From NCBI GenBank assembly GCA_965237765.1, contig OZ250157.1:1922001-1986000 (forward strand): DNA of 64,000 nucleotides. Reading direction: 5' to 3'. The notes beneath the pieces were generated by a model. It saw only the letters and a program-made list of their open reading frames with translations, was not told the origin of the DNA and made no database searches. The position numbers and the translations under genes are program-made. This document shows, piece by piece, positions 24,261-30,992 of the stretch (positions within the stretch are counted from its first letter, which is position 1; every line of letters begins with the position of its first letter). This DNA comes from WTGJ01 sp965237765. GTDB lineage: Bacteria > Chloroflexota > Anaerolineae > Aggregatilineales > Phototrophicaceae.

Positions 24261-25659
24261 TGAGGTAGGCTCGCAGGTGGGTGGCGGCGGAGGAATTGCG
24301 CAAGCGGGTCAGCGCCTGTTTTTCAATTTGGCGAACGCGTTCTCGGGTCACTTTTAATCTTTCGCCAAGTTCTTCCAGCGTAAAGACCTGAATATCCTCA
24401 TTCAGGCCAAAGCGCATACTCAGGATGTACGCTTCGCGTTCGGGCAGGTTGCTAAGCGCTGAGTGTAGATCACGCTTCATCAGCTGAGTTTCGGTGTCTT
24501 TTTCTACATCCACTTCTTCATTGATAATGAGATCGCCAAGTCCCATTTCACAGCCACTTGATAAACCTGCTGATTCTATTAATTGCTTTCGGATCTGCAA
24601 CAAACGCTGGATATAATTTCCGAATGGGTCCAACATATCTGCCAGGAACGTAAAATCATCTTGCTGGAAAACCTCCTCAGAATCCACAGCTAACAAGGCT
24701 TCCCAGGGATGAATGCCATCTTCTTCATCAAGGGTTTTATCAATATCCAAAGGCGGCATCGTGAAGCGCAATAAGGGGGTGAATTTCTTCAAATCAATAT
24801 CACATATGGCCGCGAATTCTTCCAACGAGATGGACGTGTTTCGCTCTATCAGATACTTTGATAGCAAATTTTGATGTTTCGAAAATTGGTCTTGAAGGTG
24901 AATGGGAAGGCGGATGGTGCGGCCCTGGTCGGCAACGGCGCGGCTGATGGCCTGGCGAATCCACCAGGTGGCGTAGGTCGAAAATTTGTTACCGCACTGG
25001 TATTCGAATTTCTCGGCCGCGCGTATGAGGCCGATATTGCCTTCCTGGATGAGGTCGAGGAAGGGTACACCGCGGCCTTTGTATTTCCTGGCGTTGTGGA
25101 TGACGAGGCGCGTGTTGGCCAAGATGAACTGCTCTTTGGCGTCCGAGCCATCTTCAATCTCATCCCCGAGTTCAGAAATAACTTCTGGCGAAAGAATATC
25201 ACGATGATTTTCGAGGCGTTCGCGCGCAGCGAGACCGCATTCCATACGTTTGGCGAGGCCGATTTCTTCCTCGGCTGTAAGCAACGGGATACGCCACGCT
25301 TCATTGACATAGAGGCCTATGCCGTCGTCACTATCCACCAATTGGAAATACTGTTTTTCACACTCAGTAACAATATGGCTATCTGGATCTTGAAAAGAAA
25401 ACTCTTTTATCCGCGAATTACTAGTGGCTGATTCTTCCTTTGGGAGCACATTCTCAGTAACGGTTGATGGAATTTCAAAACTTTTCTCTTCTTCAGGATC
25501 TTGATTTTCACGTTTCTCTACTATGTCTGTGTCTTGTTTCTGAAGTTGATCGAGGAAATCCTCTGGTGCTTTACCGAGTAATTTGAAGATATAGGTAAGT
25601 AGCCATTTTATCAACCTCGCCCAGATTTGTATGAATGATGACCTGGGTCCTCGAGGCAT
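24253..25659 (-). CDS. Divergent sigma-70 family factor with N-terminal amphipathic helix
   Basis: 468 residues. Regions 1.2 (DSDDGIGLYVNEAWRIPLL), 2 (NTRLVIHNARKYKGRGVPFL to FSTYATWWIRQAISRAV) and 4 (LPEREAYILSMRFGLNEDI; VTRERVRQIEKQALTRLR) are strongly conserved. Region 3 and the 3-4 linker (~300-390) have drifted far and include an insert. Region 1.1 is missing; instead residues 9-29 (core IWARLIKWLLTYIFKLLG) form a hydrophobic helix studded with Arg/Lys, like an in-plane membrane anchor. The gene is more AT-rich than its neighbours and lies beside the rpoD-like paralogue at 25879, so it looks like a duplicate under relaxed or altered selection. It is joined by an 8-bp overlap to the LiaF-like gene. 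Confidence 0.85.
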   Translation of the reverse strand: MPRGPRSSFIQIWARLIKWLLTYIFKLLGKAPEDFLDQLQKQDTDIVEKRENQDPEEEKSFEIPSTVTENVLPKEESATSNSRIKEFSFQDPDSHIVTECEKQYFQLVDSDDGIGLYVNEAWRIPLLTAEEEIGLAKRMECGLAARERLENHRDILSPEVISELGDEIEDGSDAKEQFILANTRLVIHNARKYKGRGVPFLDLIQEGNIGLIRAAEKFEYQCGNKFSTYATWWIRQAISRAVADQGRTIRLPIHLQDQFSKHQNLLSKYLIERNTSISLEEFAAICDIDLKKFTPLLRFTMPPLDIDKTLDEEDGIHPWEALLAVDSEEVFQQDDFTFLADMLDPFGNYIQRLLQIRKQLIESAGLSSGCEMGLGDLIINEEVDVEKDTETQLMKRDLHSALSNLPEREAYILSMRFGLNEDIQVFTLEELGERLKVTRERVRQIEKQALTRLRNSSAATHLRAYLND

Positions 25660-25878
25660 TACCTAATATCCTCAAACTAGGGCAATTTGTTCCAGGAAAA
25701 AATAGCTATGAATGATGATACCAGGTGCAGGTGAATGCTAACCCGATCAACCAATGTTTCTCAGTAATTCACCCAGGGTTGGGAGATGAAATCTATGCTC
25801 GCGGGTTGCTCAGCATCCATGCCCCGATGGTAGCATCATAGCAACTCGCGCAACGAAAGCCTGTGGGCGCAGCGGATA
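25660..25878. other. 219-bp gap between two sigma-factor genes
   Basis: No ORF is supported. It should hold the promoter of the 24253 sigma gene. A TATGAT hexamer at 25835-25840 (minus strand) is a -10 candidate without a good -35. GAGGAT and TTAGGT precede the ATG at 25659. No terminator hairpin was recognised after the rpoD-like stop. Confidence 0.4.
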
Positions 25879-27180
25879 TCACTCGGTCAGGTAGCCCTTC
25901 AGCCTCACGTGAGCGGAAGATTGCCGCAAGCGATTCAGGGCCTGCGTTTCCAGCTGGCGCACGCGTTCGCGGGTGACGTTGATCGTGCGGCCCACTTCCT
26001 CCAACGTGAAGATGCGCGTCTCGTCGTTGAGGCCATAGCGCATGCGCAGGATATTCGCCTCGCGATCGGGCAAATTGAGCAGCGCAGAATGTAGATCGCG
26101 CTTCATCAGTAATTCGGCGACTTCGTCTGCGGGAGATGGGCTGTCTTTATCGGGGATGAAATCCCCATAGGTCGCGTCGCTATTGTCATCCAGCGGGTCG
26201 TCCATGCTGACGGGGCGGCGGGAGATCTTCTGCAAGTGTTCGACCTTTTCCACCATCTGGGTGCGCTTGTGCGGGTCCGGGTCAAAGCCGATCGCGATTT
26301 CTTCGATGGTCGGTTCCCGCCCTTTTTCCTGCGTGAGTTGGTGTTGAATCTTGCGCATGCGGTTCATCTGGTCACCCATATGGACGGGCACGCGGATGGT
26401 GCGGCCCTGGTCGGCGACGGCACGGCTGACGGCCTGGCGGATCCACCAGGTGGCGTAGGTGGAGAATTTGTGCCCGCGCGCGTATTCGAATTTCTCGGTA
26501 GCGCGCATGAGGCCGATATTGCCTTCCTGGATGAGATCGAGGAAGGGCACGCCGCGATTCTTGTATTTTTTGGCGATGTTGATGACGAGGCGCGTGTTGG
26601 CCCAGATCAAGTGCTCTTTGGCATCCTCGCCATCTTGGATCTCGTCCTGGAGGTCGAAGAGGTCGTCCGGCGAGAGGGCGTCGCCAAGGTCTTCGAGGCG
26701 TTCGCGTGCGGCGAGACCGCATTCCATACGCTTGGCTAGATCGACTTCTTTCGCGGCATTGAGCAGGGGGACATGACCGGCCTCTTTGAGGTAGAGGCCG
26801 ATGCCGTCGTCGCTATCCAGAGCGAGTTGATAGCCGGCGTCTTCGCTGAGATCGAATTCGCGGAAGGCGGTGCGGCTGATTTCTTCTGTCTCATCGTCCT
26901 CATTGTGGTCAATGATGATAAGGGGGGGGAGTTCTTCCACCGCATGATCGGGCACAAAAGTGATCGCGGTGCCATTGTCATCTTCGTTATCATTACTGGG
27001 CATATCCGTAATTGTGACGCCTGCCGCCAGTAACTTATCGAAAAGGTCATCAAGCGGGGCGATATCCTCTTCGAAATAAGGGAAGGCGCGCATGATGTCG
27101 TCGTAATAGATGACCCCTTTTATCCGGGCCAATTCGACGAAACGGGCCTCAAAGTCCTCGCGTCTCTGGGTTACGATCAT
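25879..27180 (-). CDS. rpoD: RNA polymerase sigma factor, RpoD-like with region 1.1
   Basis: 433 residues from the ATG at 27180 (a GTG at 27192 would add four). Residues ~10-60 (LARIKGVIYYDDIMRAFPYF) resemble region 1.1, marking it as the most primary-like of the three sigma factors here. Region 1.2 is DSDDGIGLYLKEAGHVPLL; region 2 ends FSTYATWWIRQAVSRAVADQ; region 3 and the PVSMDDPLDDNSDATYGDFI linker are intact; region 4 has LPDREANILRMRYGL and VTRERVRQLETQALNRL. It recognises -10/-35 promoters like those described elsewhere here. The upstream leader of ~135 bases contains two hairpins and a dyad-overlapped promoter. Confidence 0.92.
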   Translation of the reverse strand: MIVTQRREDFEARFVELARIKGVIYYDDIMRAFPYFEEDIAPLDDLFDKLLAAGVTITDMPSNDNEDDNGTAITFVPDHAVEELPPLIIIDHNEDDETEEISRTAFREFDLSEDAGYQLALDSDDGIGLYLKEAGHVPLLNAAKEVDLAKRMECGLAARERLEDLGDALSPDDLFDLQDEIQDGEDAKEHLIWANTRLVINIAKKYKNRGVPFLDLIQEGNIGLMRATEKFEYARGHKFSTYATWWIRQAVSRAVADQGRTIRVPVHMGDQMNRMRKIQHQLTQEKGREPTIEEIAIGFDPDPHKRTQMVEKVEHLQKISRRPVSMDDPLDDNSDATYGDFIPDKDSPSPADEVAELLMKRDLHSALLNLPDREANILRMRYGLNDETRIFTLEEVGRTINVTRERVRQLETQALNRLRQSSAHVRLKGYLTE

Positions 27181-27223
27181 TGCTGAACGCACCTATCCAT
27201 ACTACTGATGGCTGTCTGGGGGA

Positions 27224-27293
27224 GGCCGCTTTCTCGAGCGGCCGCGTAGCCCTTTGCCAACCATCTCCGCAAAGAACCCCGCATGAGGCGGGG
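27224..27293 (-). promoter_or_regulatory. Two hairpins in the rpoD-like 5' leader
   Basis: Minus strand, from the promoter side: CCCCGC/GCGGGG (27277-27282 with 27288-27293, 5-base loop) followed by TTCTTT, which is terminator-like; then GGCCGCT/AGCGGCC (27224-27230 with 27237-27243, 6-base loop). They may attenuate or stabilise the sigma-factor mRNA. Confidence 0.45.
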
Positions 27294-27321
27294 CCTGCGG
27301 TGCGCGAACGAATCCACATCC

Positions 27322-27356
27322 AGTATACCCAAATTGCCTGTCAAGTGGCAAATTGG
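27322..27356 (-). promoter_or_regulatory. rpoD-like promoter overlapped by an imperfect dyad
   Basis: -35 TTGCCA (27346-27351), 18-base spacer, -10 TATACT (27322-27327). The arms CCAAATTGCC (27329-27338) and GGCAAATTGG (27347-27356), 8 of 10 complementary, cover the spacer and the -35, as an operator would. The regulator is unknown. Confidence 0.55.
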
Positions 27357-27395
27357 ACTACAATTATGCCTGGATGGTTTGCTTTGGCGCGCGGC

Positions 27396-27424
27396 TTGAC
27401 CAAGGCGCCAAAGCGCACTAGTAT
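27396..27424 (+). promoter_or_regulatory. Promoter of the cysM leader peptide
   Basis: -35 TTGACC (27396-27401), 17-base spacer, -10 TAGTAT (27419-27424), then seven bases to the ATG at 27432; the same leaderless geometry as the other two leaders. Confidence 0.75.
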
Positions 27425-27431
27425 AGCGCGC

Positions 27432-27491
27432 ATGGCTGATCTGCGCTGGGCGACCACCTGTTCCTGTCCTATTGTTTCCGGGGGGCGTTGA
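27432..27491 (+). CDS. Cysteine-containing leader peptide upstream of cysM
   Basis: 19 residues (MADLRWATTCSCPIVSGGR) with Cys at 10 and 12 encoded by TGT-TCC-TGT. The message should start at the ATG, given the -10 seven bases upstream. The last codons GGGGCGTT (27482-27489) can pair with AACGTCCC (27534-27541) inside the terminator (seven Watson-Crick pairs plus one G-U). GCGTT can also pair with AACGC of the terminator's 5' arm. Fewer Cys codons than the 20769 leader, so response strength may differ. Confidence 0.72.
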   Translation: MADLRWATTCSCPIVSGGR

Positions 27492-27525
27492 CGTCAGGTC
27501 CGCACTCGCCAGCCAGCTGACGAAG

Positions 27526-27568
27526 AACGCGGGAACGTCCCAATAGCCGGGCTGCCCGCGTTTTTTTA
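27526..27568 (+). terminator. Intrinsic terminator / attenuator in front of cysM
   Basis: AACGCGGG (27526-27533) pairs perfectly with CCCGCGTT (27555-27562), 8 bp, followed by a run of seven T (27561-27567). It lies between the leader stop and the cysM start, 32 bases upstream of the gene. Confidence 0.85.
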
Positions 27569-27600
27569 TTTGCTGCTAAACCGAAACTGAGGCCACCGCT

Positions 27601-28575
27601 GTGACCATGACGTACCGCGAACGTAGCCAGGAAGCACTTGAGTGCGCTAGCCCGATGCCGCGCGTCGACGCGCAAGACCTCTTCGCGCAAATTGGCCGAA
27701 CGCCCCTGTTGCACTTCCGCCAGATCAGCGCGCATTTGCCTGCCGAGACGCAGCTATTTGCTAAGGCGGAATGGCAGAACCCCGGCGGTAGCGTGAAGGA
27801 TCGAGCCGCCTATGCCATCATCCGCGCCGGCGAAGCGAGCGGCGAGCTGACGCGCGAGAAGACGCTGGTCGATAGCACGAGCGGTAACACGGGCATCGCC
27901 TACGCCATGTTGGGCGCGGCCTTGGGCTACCGCGTGCGCCTCTTTTTGCCTGCTAACGTCAGCGTCGAGCGCCTGACCATCCTGCGCGCTTACGGCGCCG
28001 AGCTGGAATTGACCGATCCGCTGGAAGGATCGGATGGCGCCTTGCTCGCCGTGCGCGAATCCATCCGGCGTGCGCCGGAGCGTTATTTTTACGCGGATCA
28101 ATACCATAATCCTGCCAATTGGCGGGCGCATTACCGGACGACGGGACCGGAAATTTGGCAGCAGACCGGCGGCCGGGTTACGCATTTCGTGGCCGGTTTG
28201 GGGACGAGTGGCACGTTGATGGGCACAGGCCGTCGCCTTAAAGAATACGACGCGAATGTACAACTCCTCGCCATGCAACCAGCCACACCCCTACATGGCC
28301 TGGAAGGCTTGAAGCATATGGAGACGGCTATCCTGCCAGGTATCTATGATCCGAGTTTCGCGGATGAGAATCTGCGCGTGGAAACCGAAGACGCGCAGGC
28401 CATGGCGCGGCGGCTGGCGCGGGAGGAGGGCTTCCTGGTCGGCGCTAGCGCGGCGGCGGCGGTCCTCGCTTCTATGCGGTTGGCTGAGCGTCTGGCGGAA
28501 AACGGCGAGCGCGCTTGCATCGTCACTTTGCTGCCGGATAGTGGCACGAAATACCTGAGCAAGCCGATCTGGTGA
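27601..28575 (+). CDS. cysM: CysM-like cysteine synthase (fold-type II PLP enzyme)
   Basis: 324 residues. AKAEWQNPGGSVKDRAAYAI carries the PLP lysine Lys66; STSGNTGIAYAM binds the substrate carboxylate; FVAGLGTSGTLMGTGR is the phosphate loop; LLPDSGTKYLS closes the site. The stretch DQYHNPANWRAHY then TTGPEI resembles mycobacterial CysM, which uses O-phosphoserine and thiocarboxylated CysO. The CysO/Mec operon 7 kb away supports that route over the sulfide-dependent CysK route, but the donor is unproven. The start is GTG at 27601 (GAGG eight bases upstream); the ATG at 27607 is less well spaced. It is governed by the leader and attenuator at 27396-27568. Confidence 0.88.
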   Translation: MTMTYRERSQEALECASPMPRVDAQDLFAQIGRTPLLHFRQISAHLPAETQLFAKAEWQNPGGSVKDRAAYAIIRAGEASGELTREKTLVDSTSGNTGIAYAMLGAALGYRVRLFLPANVSVERLTILRAYGAELELTDPLEGSDGALLAVRESIRRAPERYFYADQYHNPANWRAHYRTTGPEIWQQTGGRVTHFVAGLGTSGTLMGTGRRLKEYDANVQLLAMQPATPLHGLEGLKHMETAILPGIYDPSFADENLRVETEDAQAMARRLAREEGFLVGASAAAAVLASMRLAERLAENGERACIVTLLPDSGTKYLSKPIW

Positions 28576-28602
28576 GGCGGGCCCGTGGCGCAATCGCTCA
28601 AA

Positions 28603-29676
28603 TTATAGAAATTCCTTGAGGCGACGGCTGCGGCGTGGGTGACGCAAACGGGTGAGCGCGCGGCCTTCGATCTGGCGGATGCGCTCCCTCGTGAGCCCGA
28701 ATTTTTTCCCTACTTCTTCCAGGGTATAGCTGCGGCCATTTAGCAGGCCGAATCGCATGCGCAAGATATGCGCCTCTCGCGGTTCCAGCGTGGTGAGCAG
28801 ATGCTCCAGCGTACTGTTCAGCATGCGCTCTTGTGTGTCTTCGTCAGGTGAGGGTGTGTTCTCATTTTCAATGAAATGGCCGAGCTCGCTATCGTCGTCA
28901 TCGCCAACGGGATGTTCGAGGCTGAGTGGTTGCTGGGAGACTTTGAGCATCCATTGCACTTTGCGCAGGTCCAGGTCCATCGCTTCGGCGATTTCCTCGA
29001 GCGAGGGTTTTTCCGCGTGCTCCTGCTCCAATTCGCGCATGATGCGGTAGAGGCGGCGGATGCGGTCGCTCATATGGAATGGGACGCGGATGGTGCGGCC
29101 TTGATCGGTTACGGCGCGGGTGATCGTCTGGCGGATCCACCAAGTGGCGTAGGTGCTGAAGCGAAAACCGCGGCGATGGTCGAATTTCTCGACCGCTTTG
29201 ATGAGGCCCAGGTTGCCTTCCTGGATCAAATCGAGGAAAGGGACGCCGCGCGTCATGAAGCGCTTGGCGATGCTGACGACGAGGCGCGTGTTGGCCTTAA
29301 TGAGGTGATCGCGCGCGGCAATGCCATCGCGCATCACTTCCTGCCAGCGGGCCGCGCGTGGCGATTCTGGGTTGCGTTGCCAGTTGCGTTCGGCGGCCAA
29401 CCCCGCATCGCGCCGCCGCGCGAGCGAGATTTCTTCCTCCATCGTCAAGAGCGGCACGCGGGCCATCTCTTTCAGATACATACCAATGATATCGTTGGCG
29501 GCGCTGGAAGCGAGTTCTTTGAGGTCTTCCAGCTCTTCTTCATCCAACTCCGGCTCTTCTTCGATGTGTTCGCCTTCGAGCGGATAGCGAAGTTCGTCAC
29601 TTTCGTCGTTTGCTAGCGCCTCGTGGCGCAGCTGCCCCTCAGCGCGAATCTTTTCCTGTCCGGCGATTTCATTCAT
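28603..29676 (-). CDS. Sigma-70 family factor (third paralogue, no region 1.1)
   Basis: 357 residues from the ATG at 29676, which has GGGGG eight bases upstream; the longer open frame is antisense noise plus the upstream gene. Region 1.2 IIGMYLKEMARVPLLTMEE; region 2 NTRLVVSIAKRFMTRGVPFL and FSTYATWWIRQTITRAV; region 3 with KPSLEEIAEAMDLD; linker QPLSLEHPVGDDDDSELGHF; region 4 LEPREAHILRMRFGL and LTRERIRQIEGRALTRLR. It has an acidic N-terminus (EEEPELDEEELEDL) instead of region 1.1. It could be a group 2 sigma or the housekeeping one; sequence alone does not settle which. Its start overlaps the end of yceD by eight bases. Convergent with cysM. Confidence 0.9.
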   Translation of the reverse strand: MNEIAGQEKIRAEGQLRHEALANDESDELRYPLEGEHIEEEPELDEEELEDLKELASSAANDIIGMYLKEMARVPLLTMEEEISLARRRDAGLAAERNWQRNPESPRAARWQEVMRDGIAARDHLIKANTRLVVSIAKRFMTRGVPFLDLIQEGNLGLIKAVEKFDHRRGFRFSTYATWWIRQTITRAVTDQGRTIRVPFHMSDRIRRLYRIMRELEQEHAEKPSLEEIAEAMDLDLRKVQWMLKVSQQPLSLEHPVGDDDDSELGHFIENENTPSPDEDTQERMLNSTLEHLLTTLEPREAHILRMRFGLLNGRSYTLEEVGKKFGLTRERIRQIEGRALTRLRHPRRSRRLKEFL

Positions 29677-30232
29677 CAGCATTTCCCCCCTGTGGTGCAT
29701 GTCTTTGCCATTGCGCCGCGAGCGAGGACCAGCTTGGGTCGATCGGCGCGGCACAGCCACAGCGTGCTTCGTTGCGATTCTGCCCGCATTCCGGGCAAAG
29801 ACCGGCGCAATCTTCGCGGCAAAGCACCTTGGTTTCGGCGGCGATGAGTTGCTCCGCCCGCAATAGGGGCAGCAGGTCCAGCATGCCGTCTTCGTGGACG
29901 GCAAATTCTGTCGGCCCAGAGCGCGGCAAAATGCAGGGCAGGCCGAAGAGCTCCTCCAGTTGGAAATCCGCGGTGCGCGGGATGTCGGCGAGGCAGCGGC
30001 TGCATTCGCCGATGTAAGAGATGCACAATTGTCCCTGCACCCAGAGGCCCTCGCTGGTGCGGCTGAGTCGCAGGGCGCCGCGAACGCCGGCGACGGCCAA
30101 TTCTTCCCCGAGGCTGACTCTGGGCAGATCGAGCGGAAATTCGCGCGTCATACCTACCGTGCCATGCATGAGGAAGCCGACGTTCAGCTTGAGCACGGAG
30201 CTTGGTAGATAGCGCGTACCACTCGTGTGCAT
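29669..30232 (-). CDS. YceD/DUF177 family protein
   Basis: 187 residues from the ATG at 30232. The C-terminal zinc-ribbon-like motif CREDCAGLCPECGQNRNE plus RCGC, and the middle SYIGECSRCLADI, are typical of YceD (DUF177), a widespread protein normally found just before rpmF and linked to 23S rRNA metabolism. Here it is not followed by rpmF but by a sigma-70 gene, an unusual partner. An upstream in-frame start at 30496 would extend into the divergent promoter region and is rejected. Confidence 0.85.
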   Translation of the reverse strand: MHTSGTRYLPSSVLKLNVGFLMHGTVGMTREFPLDLPRVSLGEELAVAGVRGALRLSRTSEGLWVQGQLCISYIGECSRCLADIPRTADFQLEELFGLPCILPRSGPTEFAVHEDGMLDLLPLLRAEQLIAAETKVLCREDCAGLCPECGQNRNEARCGCAAPIDPSWSSLAAQWQRHAPQGGNADE

Positions 30233-30359
30233 ATGCGCCAATGATTCCAACCGTTTGCTAACGAAATGTAAACGAAATATGTCAAACTGGTTAATACAGA
30301 TTTGTAACAAGGACAGCGAATTGTTAGGATCGCGTGATGTGAGTGGGGATTGGTCAGTA

Positions 30360-30986
30360 ATGATGGCAATTGATGGCGCAGCACAATTGGAGAGACTTGC
30401 TACGGAAGTGCGCGAATGTACCCTCTGTGGTTTGCACGCGACGCGCACAAACGCCGTTCCAGGCGATGGCAGCGCGAAGGCCGAAATCCTCTTCATCGGC
30501 GAAGGGCCAGGCTATCACGAAGACCAGCAAGGCTTGCCCTTCGTGGGCCGCTCCGGTGATTACCTGAGCTACTTGCTGGAACAGATTCGGCTTAAGCGCG
30601 AGGATGTCTTCATCACCAACATCATCAAGTGTCGCGCGCCGAACAACCGCGATCCTTTGCCGAACGAGATACAGGCCTGCCGGCCCTATTTCGAGCGACA
30701 GTTGGCCCTCATCGACCCGTTGGTGGTGGCGACGCTGGGGCGATTCAGCATGAGGCTCTTTTTCCCTGGCGCCAGCATCAGCCGCATCCATGGCCAGGCA
30801 CGTATCGAAGGCGGACGGGCGTATCTGCCGCTCTATCACCCCGCGGCCGCGCTACGAAACCCGAACCTGCGCCATGATATGGAAGCGGATATTGCTCAGC
30901 TGCTCGCGCTGCGGGATGAGATGCGTCGCCGCCGCGCCACCGGCGAGGTGCCAGAGGCGCCACGCGAACAAAAGACACTTTTCTAA
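30360..30986 (+). CDS. Type-4 uracil-DNA glycosylase (iron-sulfur)
   Basis: 208 residues from the ATG at 30360 (or 30363). The four iron-sulfur cysteines are visible: CTLC (20, 23), IIKCRAPNNRDP (91) and ACRPYF (107). The uracil pocket motif is GEGPGYHEDQQGLPFVGRSG, and LYHPAAALRNP is the second active-site motif. It removes uracil (from cytosine deamination) in base excision repair. The frame stays open to 30225, but the part before 30360 is AT-rich promoter DNA shared with the divergent yceD. Confidence 0.93.
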   Translation: MMAIDGAAQLERLATEVRECTLCGLHATRTNAVPGDGSAKAEILFIGEGPGYHEDQQGLPFVGRSGDYLSYLLEQIRLKREDVFITNIIKCRAPNNRDPLPNEIQACRPYFERQLALIDPLVVATLGRFSMRLFFPGASISRIHGQARIEGGRAYLPLYHPAAALRNPNLRHDMEADIAQLLALRDEMRRRRATGEVPEAPREQKTLF

Positions 30987-30992
30987 CGAGGA

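Noticed and set aside
27181..27318. Open frame from a GTG in the rpoD-like leader running to its start, as a fourth leader peptide
   Set aside because: The GTG is only four bases from the -10, the peptide is ~45 codons with no product logic, and the hairpin has a poor T-run.
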